Source: Fasciola hepatica
Lineage: Eukaryota; Platyhelminthes; Trematoda; Plagiorchiida; Fasciolidae
Reading direction: 5' to 3'
Length of the DNA: 64,000 nt
Assembly: GCA_948099385.1 (NCBI GenBank)
Contig: CANUEZ040000104.1
Coordinates: 1,119,001-1,183,000, forward strand
Position numbers and translations under genes: made by a program. Positions 10,865 through 21,780 of the stretch are shown here, in pieces; position 1 is the stretch's first letter; the number at the start of each line of letters is the position of its first letter. The notes beneath the pieces were generated by a model that was not told the DNA's origin, did no database searches, and was given only the letters and a program-made list of their open reading frames with translations.

Positions 10865-11985
10865 GTGGCTGGACACCCTGGAAGTACCCGTCCAACATCT
10901 CCCATGAACTGCACGAATACAAAGAATTCCATACTGCATCGGTCGTCGCACAGGATAATCAGGACCGCGCTGCCCATTGCATCGAGCGGGGTGGGTAGTG
11001 ATAAGTGGGCTACTGCTCAGAGTTCCCTCTCTTTTATTCAACCTTTGTCTTCTGTCCCTAACCATCCCTCTTTGCCCCATCTATCCACCCATAATGCTCC
11101 CACTGATAACACGGTCGATAATCGCAACGATTCACTGTCAAATAGTATCGGGAATAATCCTGTGTCTGGTAACTCACATTTTCTCAAGTCTCGTCAGCCT
11201 CTGAATCTCGGCTCCTTCAACGTGCGTACACTCATGCAGGCCGGTCAGCAGGCGTGTCTAGCCCTCACAATAAATTCTCTGAAGTTTGACGTCTCCTGCT
11301 TAAGTGAAGCGCGTATCCAGGATTCGAGCAGTGTAATTCAACTAACTGCTCCTGGTATCTCATCGAGGTATATTCTGCACACCTCAGGAGACGAAGCAGC
11401 TAGAGCTGTGGGTCGGCGTGGTGTAGGAATTGTCTTGACTGAGAAGACTGAGGTTGCCCTTTTAGACTGGATTCCTGTTAACAGTCGTTTATGTGCTGTG
11501 AGACTCCAGGGGTCAGTCGGCGTTCGAAAGGATAGTTGTGTTAAACGCAATTTGTTTGTGATCTCGGCATACGCCCCAACGGACTGCAGCTCAGACTTGC
11601 AGAACGATGAGTTCTATGATGCCCTCGCCACTCTCGTTCGCAGCAGTAAAGGTTCTGACACATTGTAGTGCTGGCTGGTGACTTCAATGCATAAATTGGC
11701 AAACTTAGTGTGTCAGAAACCTGTTTAGGTGGACACAGTGCTTTACCTGCTGAGCGTACAGATAACGGGGATAGGCTTCTCCAGTTTTATGCAGACAATC
11801 GATTGTTCTTGCCTAGCACAAATTTCCGACACAGCTCGCGTCGCACAGCGACATGGCACTCTAACTCTACAGGTACCCTAAGCCAGATCGATCGTATCGC
11901 AGTAAGCTACCGGTGGCGCATTTCGGTTCAGAACTGTAGAGCTTACTGGTCCACGTACGTAGAGTCGGACCATGCATTAGTTTAA
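10865..11985 (+). pseudogene. LINE endonuclease region, frameshifted
   Basis: The first open stretch (10865-11668) has an unrecognised N-terminal segment, then LGSFNVRTLMQAG, SLKFDVSCLSEARI, GVGIVL, and FVISAYAPTD, typical of the AP-endonuclease domain of LINEs. A frameshift near 11663 splits the AGDFNA catalytic motif. The second stretch (11710-11985) carries NGDRLLQFYADNRLFL, TWHSN, QIDRIAVSYRW and ESDHALV. A stop at 11983-11985 precedes further in-frame LINE sequence from 12043. Not functional as read. Confidence 0.8.
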
Positions 11986-12368
11986 CTGCGATTATCTTTC
12001 CAGCTCCATGGTCATCGTCGCAAACCGCAAACCCGATTAGCCGTGCAACGTTTGTGTGATCCAGAAGTACGAACCCGTTATGAACAAAAGTTAGCACATG
12101 AGCTTGGATCCACGGAGAACAGTAATGTAGATGAGCATTGGGCTCATATCAAACAGGCGATGCATGTTGCAGCAGGTTTTGCCTGTGGTCTTAGGTCCGT
12201 TGTCCATCAAAGACACTGGATCTCGCAAGAGTCGCTGTGTATAATGGAGCAAAAACGTCAGCTTTTGAACCGTAAGGAGATGAATAAGATGCGGAAAAAT
12301 CTACAAAGGCAAGTTATAAAAGCCTTAAGAATGATCGCGAAATTTGGTGGGTCAAGGTGGCCAAATAA

Positions 12369-14195
12369 ATGGAAATAGCAGCTGCTTCAGGTAACAGTCA
12401 AAGACTGTTCAAACTTATTCGTGACACCGGTGGACGGCGAACTCTGGTCATTGAAACAATTTGCCATAGGAATGGAGAACCCATCCATAGCAAACAGCAA
12501 AGGCTTGACCGATGGACCGAGTACTTCAAGGAACAGTTCAGCTGGCCGCACGCTAGTGCAGTTACTCCCGTGTCAACAACTGCGACTCCTTGGGTGGTAT
12601 CACTTGAGCCCCCATCGGAAGCAGAAGTGAAGTCATCTATTCGATTACTAAGGCGGGGAAAACCGGCAGGTCCCGACGAACTTCCTCCAGTTTTTTTCAA
12701 ACTGGGTGGAAATGTTTTGATAAAATCACTTACCGCCTTGCTCCGTGACATTTGGAACGAGGAGCGTATTCCGGTAATATGGGGTGAGTCGTTGATTGTT
12801 CCCATCTTCAAGAAGGGAATACGCAATGACTGCAGTAATCATCGTGGGATTGGCTTAATTCCGATAGTCACCAAAGTATTAGCTTCGATTTCGTTGCATC
12901 GTCTTACACCGGCTCGCGGGAGGAATGTCCGCGAACAGCAGGCTGGATTCCGTCCAGGTCGAGGATGCATCAACCAGATTTTTACTCTCCACCGACCACT
13001 TGAAACTCGTCACACGCACCGCCGACCGACAATAGTGCTTTTCTTAGACCTGAAAGGCGCCTTCGATTCAGCTGATCGAACATCGCTTTTCAGTGTTCTT
13101 CATCGAAAAGGTATGCCCCAGAAGTTCGTGAACCTAATGAGATCATTGTATTCTCATACTTCTGGTCGCGTTAGATTTTACGGTGAACTATCCGGTCGGT
13201 TCGAAACGACCAATGGTGTTCGACAAGGATGTCCCATGTCTCCATTCCTGTTCAACTTCGTCATGGACGAAATAATGGAGAGTGCGTTGCAAAATCTTCA
13301 GGATGTAGGCGTCGAACTAGGAAATAGTGAAAAGCTATGTGACCTAGATCACGCGGACGACGTTGTCTGCTTGTTCGAATCCACGGAACATGCTCAACGA
13401 GCAATAGATAGACTAGCAAAAGCTGTAGTTCTATTCGACATGTGCTTTGCACCTTCAAAGTATAAGGTGATGTTAAAAGACTGGACGTCAACGATTCCGA
13501 GCTTGATGCTCGATTGGGAAGTGCTGTCAGTTGTCGACCGCTTCACCTTCCTCGGCAGCAGCGTGACGACGGATGGGAGCACAGCAGTAGAGGTGAGCTT
13601 GCGTATATCCAAGGCTCGAGCGGCGTACAGTGGACTGAAGCACTTGTGGTGCCGACCTGATATTTCACTGAAGTTGAAAGGTCGTGTATACTGTGCCACA
13701 GTGCGTTCAGTTTTGTTGTATGGTTGCGAGACTTGGAGTCTGCGTGTGGAAGATATTCGTCTTCTTGAGGTTTTCGACCATCGATGTTTACGTAGTATCG
13801 CTAGGGTTGGGTGGAATAGCCGAGTGAGCAATAATAAGGTCAGAAATCGAGTATTGGGTATTAATTCAGAGAACGTTCTGTCACAGCGTATCCAGCTTAC
13901 TAGACTTCGTTGGTTGGGACATGTGTTACGTGTGGCAAACACACGTCTACTGTACCTTGTCCTATTCTCCGCCCCTCCTAGGGAGTGGAAGAGACCACGT
14001 GGAGATCAACAGATGACGTGGCAGCGAGGAATGAGGAAATGTACAGCAGACTTAGGAAAAGTAGGTGCTTCACGTCTTCGTGGTTGGGGTCCGAAAGATC
14101 CGTCAACCAGTTGTTTGGAGACACTGAAGGATATGGCAGCGAACCGTGAACAGTGGCGATCGTGTTGTCACTTTCTGTGGAATCAGAATGATTGA
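12369..14195 (+). CDS. LINE reverse transcriptase ORF (608 aa, open)
   Basis: Copies element RNA into DNA at the nicked target. Visible RT blocks: AGPDELPP (about residue 98), IVPIFKKG, EQQAGFRPGRGC, VLFLDLKGAFDS (first catalytic Asp), NGVRQGCPMSPFLFN, and HADD at residues 328-331, where most relatives have YADD. C-terminal LINE motifs CETWSLRVED and RWLGHVLR follow. Both catalytic Asp of the final motif are kept. The true N-terminus lies upstream in other frames, so this is the 3' part of a broken longer protein. Confidence 0.82.
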   Translation: MEIAAASGNSQRLFKLIRDTGGRRTLVIETICHRNGEPIHSKQQRLDRWTEYFKEQFSWPHASAVTPVSTTATPWVVSLEPPSEAEVKSSIRLLRRGKPAGPDELPPVFFKLGGNVLIKSLTALLRDIWNEERIPVIWGESLIVPIFKKGIRNDCSNHRGIGLIPIVTKVLASISLHRLTPARGRNVREQQAGFRPGRGCINQIFTLHRPLETRHTHRRPTIVLFLDLKGAFDSADRTSLFSVLHRKGMPQKFVNLMRSLYSHTSGRVRFYGELSGRFETTNGVRQGCPMSPFLFNFVMDEIMESALQNLQDVGVELGNSEKLCDLDHADDVVCLFESTEHAQRAIDRLAKAVVLFDMCFAPSKYKVMLKDWTSTIPSLMLDWEVLSVVDRFTFLGSSVTTDGSTAVEVSLRISKARAAYSGLKHLWCRPDISLKLKGRVYCATVRSVLLYGCETWSLRVEDIRLLEVFDHRCLRSIARVGWNSRVSNNKVRNRVLGINSENVLSQRIQLTRLRWLGHVLRVANTRLLYLVLFSAPPREWKRPRGDQQMTWQRGMRKCTADLGKVGASRLRGWGPKDPSTSCLETLKDMAANREQWRSCCHFLWNQND

Positions 14196-14397
14196 TCGAT
14201 GTGCGTTTGTACAGTTAGACCGTGTATTCCGTGTGTTGGCTAATAGGGCATTCTTTCCTTTTCCTACCTGTGTAGGTCCACTCCCTGTCCATCTAGTATA
14301 TTCATACTTTCTAATTCGACGTGCAACATAGTGAGAAAGGCAGTGGTCAGTGGGGCTTGCCCTGCCGTTTAACGCTGTACGATGATGATGATGATGA

Positions 14398-14432
14398 GTA
14401 AACGTTCCAAACGACTTTGCCACTACGGGTGT
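14398..14432 (-). repeat. SINE family A, copy 4, head remainder
   Basis: The 35 bases after the LINE tail (aaacgttcc...cactacgggt) match the reversed head start of family A (compare 3115-3150). They complete the SINE that breaks off at 10690. Confidence 0.65.
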
Positions 14433-15510
14433 CGAACGACCTATGCCGGGTAAGGGTATTTTTATTGAGCTTGATATGGCTAATCCACTACTAGACTGCC
14501 TACTTTGGGTAAGTATAGGGATCAATAATGTCTAGCGGCTGCAAGTATAGAGAACAGTTTCATTTCTTTTGATCCCGTAGAATAGCGAAGATTCTCTTAC
14601 ACACTTGTAAGCTGAAGATTTCTACTGCAAAACCCGTGGCCTTAGAAGTTGGTGAAGTTTATTTCATACAGAACAAAAGTCTGCCTCTATCCATTTGCAG
14701 AAATAATCAGGTAGAAACAGATGAACATCCAGTTTCAGTTCAAGCTTTCGAAAGTAAATGATCGCCAGCCTGTACTAAGTTGTATCATGCACTCAGTGAC
14801 TTCTACCAACTGATCAATCGGAATTCATCCCACATTCCAAAAATTACTGCGTATTTCCGTTCAGAATATATGGCTCTGTTACTACCATAGACGTGGTGTA
14901 GACAAGGGAAGTGAGTGCACTCCGTCCTTACAGAGATCACTGTGGCGCATTGGGGAGTCTGCACCAGATAAAAGACGGTCATGAAAAAAGGTTCCTTTTA
15001 CCGGGAGTCTGGTGATAGAAGGTTGCTGATCTCAACACCAAGCTCAGTGACCGGAAGCCGTTACCCGTTTCGTTTTGTGCCTCAGTGTTGCCAGAATATT
15101 TAAATGAAAGTACTGTCTCTTCTGTGTCGGTCGTATATGCAAGGAGGGTTGTATGAGCCATCTCAGCAACTTATCAATTTTGCGTCCCGTTCATCTGTTA
15201 CTTGCCCTGATATGAAGCTCGTATTCGGCCACGCACTCTTCAATCTCCGCGAAAGTTCGTACATGTATTTCTTCCCATCAGTAAAACAACACCATCGGCA
15301 ATATAATTTGCCAACTGGTAGATCCACAAATTCCATTCTTCGGCTTCGCCATGACTTGTGTTGGCAATCAAATGCACAAGCAAAGCAACAAGGAGAACAG
15401 CCGTATCGTAAGTGTCAATCTGTATTCTGAGCGTACGTCACTTAGGTGGATACAGACGAGTGACAGTCAATGAAAATCAAGGGCAGACGTGACGATCTAA
15501 GCAGGGCATA
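14433..15510. other. Unassigned 1.1-kb stretch
   Basis: No recognised protein or repeat. A 108-codon open frame at 15104-15430 shows no motif I know. It sits between the split SINE and the gypsy 3' LTR. Confidence 0.3.
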
Positions 15511-15518
15511 GGGCAATA

Positions 15519-15763
15519 CGTAAACAGAAGTCGGGTTCAGCAGCAATTCAGTCCATATTATGTTACACCCAATACAGCAATACTTTAGGTATAGGAAGAT
15601 GAAATTATTTACTGATCGACCGAGTCTTCAGGGAGGTGCTGAGACGTTCCGTCCACTATATTTACAGTTGTTTCTGAAACAGGGAGGGAAAAATGTGAAT
15701 GAGAGATTTATGTTCAATAATGCCAGCGGTTGTATATTAAGAAAATAAGCAGTTATATTTACA
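15519..15763 (-). repeat. Gypsy A 3' LTR
   Basis: 245 bp, closely similar along its whole length to 20281-20525. On the minus strand it begins TGTAAATATAACTGC and is preceded by purine-rich gcggaaaccc, a candidate polypurine tract. Its far end is cgtaaacag rather than tgtaaacgg. Confidence 0.75.
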
Positions 15764-15799
15764 GGGTTTCCGCGCCACACCACACCCCTGTTATTCAGG

Positions 15800-16215
15800 A
15801 ACCGGGTCGGTCCCTTGCAACACCTCCCTGGCTAGCTACTTCTACTTCTGCGCCCAATTCTGGAACTGCAGTTCCATCTGTTGGCTGGCTGACGTTCTAT
15901 GTTTCCAATACTGGCTTTAAACGAATAAAATGAACAACGGGAGTTCCAAGTCGACCGGTTTTATCGCGAATAGAGCAAGGATATCGTGAAATAATTCTTT
16001 CTACAACGAACGGTCTTGTCCATTGCTTATGTGGTTTTGCTGGGACATCCATCGGTAATGCGTCGGAATGCTGGGACACGGGGATCCATGAGCCCTCTTA
16101 TCGTAGTATTTATTTTGTTGTCTGTGGCTTCTGCAATTTCCGTCGGGTTAACTCATGTGCCTCAGTGAGCGTGCTTTTGAGTTCCACCACGAAGTCCGTT
16201 ACTACCTGAGGCAGT
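15800..16215 (-). pseudogene. Gypsy A integrase C-terminal relic
   Basis: Minus-strand segments TDFVVELKSTLTEAHELT, NKYYDKRAHG and RPFVVERIIS...VVHFIRLKPV match the tail of gypsy integrases (the RPF..V.R and VHF.RLKP pattern). Frameshifts are present. The integrase core is absent and a LINE takes its place. Confidence 0.7.
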
Positions 16216-17900
16216 CGGTCGGTGTAAGGGTTTCGTAGATCAGATTGAACGCGCCACCAACCCAGTCCTGCAACAGCATCTCGCACTTTGAAGGTCCAAA
16301 ACGCATACCGAACAGTGCTATGCAATGCGTCAAACTGTCTAGAAAAGCTTGCAACCTACCTGGATCTTCACTTAGAGGAACTATTTCGTCCGCATACCCA
16401 AGGTCTAATACATTTACACCCCGGAAAAGTTCAGTGCCGCTATCCTCGCCTGACAAAAATGCGGTCTCTAGGGCCATATTAATCACTAAGTTGAAGAGCA
16501 AAGGAAAGGGTAACCCTGACGTACACCATTTTTTGTGGTGAACTCGGGTGAAAGACCACCGTAAGCCCGAACTCGTCTTCGGCTGTCCATGTAAAGGTAC
16601 TTTATGATGGAAATGAATTTCTCAAGTACGCCCTCCAGCAAGATGCAGTGCCAGAGAAATGTGCGGTCAACTGAGTCGAAGACCACTTTAGATTCAAGAA
16701 AAACGGAGATAATGGACCTACGGAAGGTGTGTCTATGTTCTGAAATTTGTCGAAGAATTAAGACGTGATCAATACAACCTCGCTCGACCAGGTTTAAACT
16801 CAGCTTGATTCTTGCTCGAGCACTGTTCGCGAGTGTTAAATAGGCGGCGAAGAATAATACAAGCAAGCAGTTTGGATGCGATACAAATCAGACCTAATCC
16901 CCTGTGGTTTTCACAGGAGGACCTGTCGCCTTTCTTATAAATCGGTACGACCACCGATTCACACCAACTCTTCGGAACTTGTTCCTTCTCCCATACCAAA
17001 CCGAGGAGCTTTGTCAACTCCAGTAAAAGTGCTGGGCCACCGTTTTTGAAGATAGACGGAGGCGACCCATCCGGTCCGGCAGCCTTATGTTGTTTGAGAT
17101 AGCTTATCTCGCTAGGAATAGTCCATGGTCGGATAATAGTTGAGTGAGTCGATCACCGTTATAAGTTCGATTGGCTGGAACGCCATACCGGCCTCCTATA
17201 TTCCTCTCCGTCTCGTCTAGGCTTCCGACTTGAGTATTGAAATCACGAGCAACAGCCATGATGTCCATAGAGCGCACGCTGCGGCGCAGGCATCGGCGCT
17301 TTAGTCTAGTGCTGTTGACATGCACAGGACTATTCAACCGAATTGCACACGGACGGCTGCTGACTGGCATCCAGTCGAGCAGTGTACGCTCAGCCTTCAC
17401 ACGAGCACTAGACACCGAATCACCCGACACGCAAAATGTGGAACTGGAAGCCGAGCTTGTATCTGGGGAGCGAAGTGTTGACAATGAATTTCGGTCTTGT
17501 ATGCGTGTTTCGGAGACACAACCCACGTCTGTGTTTAAGGTCTCAATGGTCCTAGGTGGAGGAGCATGTTGCCCCGTTTCGCACAGTTGCGGACGTTGAA
17601 AGCAGCTAAGTCAAAAGGATGCTTAGGCCGGAGAATGTATTCTCTTTCTTCCGCTGTCTGTAATTTGTTCCCCTCCCCTAGAGCTACAAGTTCACAGTCA
17701 CGACTCGTTGTGCTTGCCCGTACCCATTTAGTATTGGAACGTAAACGATGAAGAGCGGAGAGATGAGAAATGTTTCCCGATTGACCGTTGGAGATTTCTG
17801 GGCACATCTTACTTCGCGGCTGCCCACGCCGCAGAAGGGGTTTTTCTTTGGGTACCTTAACCGGAGCCGTTGACTGAAAAGTCTCACCCACAAGACAGTG
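16216..17900 (-). mobile_element. Truncated RTE-like LINE nested in gypsy A
   Basis: Minus-strand relics in order: a 5' leader and FDLAAFNVRNCAKRG (17630-17560), endonuclease pieces SETRIQDRNS and ARDFNTQVGSLDE (17520-17230), then RT pieces VPIYKKGDRSSCENHRGLG, FDSVDRTFL, NGVRQGYP and LGYADEIVPL (about 17000-16400), ending near GPSKCEMLLQDW. The segment between endonuclease and RT is missing, as is the 3' third. The motif C reads YADE. It belongs to the same broad family as 10691-14397 but is much more decayed. Confidence 0.78.
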
Positions 17901-19010
17901 GGGCGTTAACCAAGCACGGGAACGTTACCGAGGAACCCGTGAAGGAACTTCTTTTGATCTGTCCCGTGAGACCTGATTGTTGCACGTATCTTCCCTTGTT
18001 TTCGCTGGTGCTTCGTTACCGATCCGCTTTTCGGATTCGGTCCTTAGCCCCATACACCCAGTGGAGCAGGCGGAACGCGGACAGGGCAGTATCCTTTGGG
18101 CTGGGGGCTGCCCAACTTAGGTAGATGATAGCTGCCCCATGAACGCAATGACTTCTCTCACTGTCGAGAGAAACCCTAGGTACTCCACTCTTACGTCCAT
18201 CTAGTGGAGGTTTTTAGATCGATAATCTGTTTCTCTTCGTGTTTATTCGCTGGAATGTCCTCACCAGGGGCTTTGTGGTTAGAATCAGATGTTGCCCATC
18301 AACTGGTTTGGTGTGGGCAAGTGTTGGAGTATTCTTGCGATTGTTCTTGCCACCGTGCCATTTCGCCTTCAGGACCTTTAAAGTTTGTAAGCCACGAAAG
18401 CGCTCGGTGTTCCGTTGGGACAAGGAAATGGTGTCCCAGAAGGTGATGTCGGTACCGTTTGATGAAATTCACTAGGGCCAGCATTCTTTCCTTGCAGTAC
18501 AGTAATTCTGTTCACTTTTGCTTCCATATGATATCAGACTGGTGCGTTCGTCAGACCGAACGGCATGGTCTGGAACTCTTACAGAGCTTCTGGGAGTGCA
18601 AAAGCTGTCTTAGCGACCTCGCTTTTCTACCTCTACTAGCCAATACCCAGAGGCCAATTCCAGCGCACCAAACCACTCCGATCCTGCTAGTGATTCCAGT
18701 AGATCATCCATCCTTGGTAGCGGAGAGGAGATTTTTCTGAGTCACCTGATTAAGTTTCCGATAATCGACACGGAGACGAAGTCTGAGGTTTTTCTTCTTA
18801 ACCAACACTACCGGTACTACCCAGGCGGACTTGGAGGGTTGAATCACATTGTTATCCAGCAGTTCCTAGATCATATTCCTTACGAGTACTTCATGACAAG
18901 GTGGGATCTTCGTGGCATGTATTTTGATGGGTTGAGCATGGCCGGTGTTGGTGGCGTCACGTACTACGTCCATCTGATCTAATTTTGTGCCGTCCCTGGC
19001 GAATACGTCG
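17901..19010 (-). pseudogene. Gypsy A RT and RNase H relics
   Basis: Minus strand: VVPVVLVKKKNLRLR and VDYRKLNQVT (about 18830-18760), LELASGYWLVEV (about 18630; the usual catalytic Asp position reads Glu), TAFALPEAL, FQTMPFGLTNAP (about 18560), then ECLALVNFIKRYRHHLLG and EHRALSWLTNFKGPEGE of the RNase H domain (about 18480-18340). The YxDD block between FGLTNAP and RNase H is deleted. Frameshifts and stops throughout. Confidence 0.75.
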
Positions 19011-20250
19011 TTGTAGCTACTGATGAGGTTTCTCAGTTGGTTTATCGTCTATGGTAGGGCATCCACCGTCTGTATCAAGTTACTAATGGCTTCACTATAT
19101 TCATCTTCGTCTGACATAGGTGACAAAAAATTGTGGCCAGTGGTTTTGCGTGGTGAAAATTTGACGTTTCATTTGGTGGTTCAGAAGTCCCCGCCAGCCA
19201 GCATTTTGTTGATAGTGCGAGAACTTTCGTCGATGCTGAGGTCGATACCATCGCTACGCGTGCCCACCCCAGAGTGGTCTGCTCAAGTAGCATCCCCGGG
19301 GTCCAGACTCAGGGTGCAAGGTTTCCAACTTCCCTGCAATCTCCAGTGCCGCTTCGATGGTCGGTGGTGGCCACAGGGCGAGTTCTTCGTAAATCCTGGA
19401 TGTTATTGTGCGTTCCCCCAGTTGTTGACATACCATCTTTTCCAGTTCGTCAACTGAGAATGTCGGGAAGGCTTTCTGTCCCAGGCAGCGCAGAGCTGTG
19501 GTGAATTCCAAGGTCGACTCTCCAGGTCTTTGCGTCCTGTCGTGAGACTCGCGCCGACGGATTATGACTAACCCATAGGGTTCAACACACGTCTGATGTT
19601 CTCGAAGGTTTTATCAGAAATGGTGATAGGGACCACTTGAGCGTTAATAATACGGTCATGTTCTTAACCTCCTAACAAAGTAAGTAACAGATCGGCCTGT
19701 TGATCTGTCTGAAAGTGTTTGAGATATCGACGAACTTATCCCTCTCATTGGCGGTAGTTATCGCCCAAGTTAAATTTGGCAGGTATGGGTATGGACATGT
19801 GGCGATGAGAAGTCTGCTGGGAATTGATGCTTACATATTTTATGGCATTGTTGAGTGACTTCGATAGGAAAGTGGTACTGGTGTAGTAGCCCACAAGGTG
19901 TGCCAGGTTGAAGGGTTACGATAACGCTTATTTGCAAAATAGCTGTCCGGGCCACTTGAAAACGATTACTATTCGGTTTGAGGATGCAATAATATGGTTC
20001 ACGCGCCCTCCCTCACCTTATTGCATTCAGTCTGTTTGACGTAGTCGCAATCGTAGTCAATCCACAGTTGCTCATAATTGTGTATTGAGCAGTCAACCAC
20101 TCACCTATCCAGTGAGTAGTATGCATACTCCACCACACTGGTACCACTTCACGACTGTCGGTCGCTTTCCTCTTCAGAGATCCTGTGGGTGGATTTGTAT
20201 CTTCTTCCTCCGAGGCCCTATGGTGTCAGTGTTATTTGACGTTTGTCAGT
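19011..20250 (-). pseudogene. Gypsy A gag region relic
   Basis: The minus-strand stretch between the primer-binding site and RT. The segment FTTALRCLGQKAFPTF...CQQLGERTITSRIYEEL...TIEAALEIAGKLE (19511-19254) resembles gypsy Gag (leucine-rich capsid-like with a TL.EAL.IA.ELE pattern). Upstream LTWAITTANERDKFVDIS fits the Gag N-terminal part. No CCHC knuckle or protease motif is evident. Confidence 0.55.
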
Positions 20251-20271
20251 GGTTCGATAGCAGTGTTACCA
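20251..20271 (-). promoter_or_regulatory. Gypsy A primer-binding site
   Basis: On the plus strand this 21-bp segment reads like the 3' end of a tRNA: a TΨC-type ggttcgatag, an acceptor-stem segment cagtgtta and terminal cca. The minus-strand element would therefore pair with a tRNA 3' end to prime reverse transcription. It lies 9 bases inside the 5' LTR, the expected place, and fixes which LTR is 5'. Confidence 0.7.
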
Positions 20272-20280
20272 GTTGTGATA

Positions 20281-20525
20281 TGTAAACGGAAGTCCGGTTC
20301 AGCAGCAATTCAGTCCGTATTATGCTACACCTAATACAGCAGTACTTTAGGTATAGGAAGATGAAAGTATTTACTGGTCGACTGAGTCTTCAGGGAGGTG
20401 CTGAGACGTTCCGTCCACTATATTTACAGTTGTTTCTGAAACAGGGAGGGAGAAATGTGAATGAGAGATTTATGTTCAATAATGCCAGCGGTTGTATATT
20501 AAGAAAATAAGCAGTCATATTCACA
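20281..20525 (-). repeat. Gypsy A 5' LTR, shared with gypsy B
   Basis: 245 bp. The plus-strand ends tgtaaacgg and ttcaca give TG..CA termini on the minus strand. It is followed (minus direction) by the primer-binding site of A and preceded by ctcagaaaccc, which matches the segment before the 3' LTR of A. It therefore looks both like a 5' LTR of A and a 3' LTR of B. Confidence 0.75.
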
Positions 20526-21780
20526 GGGTTTCTGAGCCTCAGTAAGAACCAATGACCGCCAAGGTCACAAGATACACAATATGCTAGGCATCTGACACTG
20601 CGGATAGGGCGTCCAACGTCACCCCTCTTCTCATCGAGAAGTGCTGCGTCCGTATCTGTCATGTCGAACGTCGCGGTTGCTGATCCAATGTAACACTACG
20701 GTAGACAGATTTCCGCTCACGTTCCTGTTGCGGAAAGCTTGTAAGCGACCTTCTTTCATGTACCCTACGTCCGTCTGTCAGTTGATAGGTGACTGGCTGA
20801 TACGCAGGTTTAATTTTAAAGGCCTTGTTAGTTTTTGCAGACCTTTTGTTACACACGGTCTTTCGAAGCAGACGAAGATCCTTGACAGGATGAGTGCAGC
20901 TGACTTCGTATAGGTAGCCTGAGGTCGATCTAGACAGTCAAGTTGCTCTGGGTCATTGGTCGTTGCGAATGAGTTTTCAGCGTTCAGGTTTGTCTGAATC
21001 GGACGTCCAAACATGAGTTCTTTCAGTGTCTTGTTTGTGGCTTGATGCCACGTCGTTCGGTATGTAAGTTATGCTTCTAGAAGCGCGTTCTCCCAATTTT
21101 TACCCGAAAAACGGATTGTCTGAATAGGTCCCTTCAACATTCTTCTGAGGCTCTCCACCATACCGTTTGCCCATGAATTGTACGACGTTGTTCGAGAATT
21201 GGCGAACTGCTTTAATTTCCAGGTAAAATTGAAACTTCCGGCTTGTGAACTGAGGACCGTTGTCAGTAACTGTTTCCTCTGGCGGTCCAAATCGATAGAA
21301 CACGTGCTGTAACCAGTGAATGATACTCGACGTTGTCACCTTCCCCACCTCGAACCATATACTGCAGAAAAAAGTAGCAACTAGACTGTTCTTTTGATGA
21401 GGGGGAGGGGCTAAGGTAAATTGACCCGTGATATCGATTCCGACCAATACCTCATAGTACTGAGCTGTGTTGATGAGTCAACCAGTTTTGAACACTTATC
21501 CCACAGTTGGCATAGCTTACAGTCACGGGAAAGGTTTTCTAAGCACTTTGACATTCCAGGCCAACAGCATTATGAATCGGCTTCCTGTTTGCTTAGAACG
21601 ATACTGGGATAACCCTCGTGGGCCTTTATGATTTTCGGAACGGTACTTTGGTAGCCACGAATTTCGTACCACGCATGAGGAGGCATCCATTACCCACTGA
21701 CAACTCGCAGCGCAAGGCCTAAAACTCGCGAGTTGGACAGGTCATTTTAACCTGATGAGGCCATCCATTTGAAAGGAGCC
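20526..21780 (-). pseudogene. Gypsy B integrase region relic
   Basis: Minus strand, reading from 21780 down: a degenerate zinc-binding part (VVRNSWLPK, HKGPRGLS, FIMLLAWNVKVL), the catalytic core with VGIDITGQFTLAPP, FGPPEETVTDNGPQFTS and YNSWANGMVESLRRML, then an unrecognised C-terminal part. The D..DNGPQF..E layout is that of gypsy integrases. Its 3' end abuts the LTR at 20281-20525. No LTR was found on the other side. Confidence 0.75.

Larger units (their letters stand above)
10691..14397 (+). mobile_element. RTE-like LINE, nearly full length
   Basis: A 3.7-kb non-LTR retrotransposon. It carries an apurinic-type endonuclease region (FNVRTLMQAGQQ, SEARIQDSS, AGDFN, DRIAVSYRW, ESDHALV) and a reverse transcriptase. 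It ends in a (gat)n tail at 14381-14396 as RTE-type LINEs often do. It is inserted in a SINE, with gtaagca before and gtaaacg after as a likely target repeat. Three lesions break the endonuclease half (frameshift near 11663, stop at 11983-11985, frameshift near 12340). Clade assignment is by motif only; a tree would decide. Confidence 0.82.
15519..20525 (-). mobile_element. Gypsy LTR retrotransposon A, degenerate, with nested LINE
   Basis: Two 245-bp LTRs in the same orientation (15519-15763 and 20281-20525) bound a minus-strand gypsy body. In transcription order: primer-binding site, gag relics, RT fragment, RNase H, post-RNase H segment, a truncated RTE-like LINE, then the integrase tail. 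All coding parts are broken, and the RT active-site block and integrase core are missing. It is a fossil, but layout and strand are consistent throughout. Confidence 0.75.

Noticed and set aside
13394..13942. 182-codon minus-strand open frame
   Set aside because: Antisense shadow of the LINE reverse transcriptase.
15560..15748. 62-codon protein repeated at 20322-20510
   Set aside because: Both lie inside gypsy LTRs.
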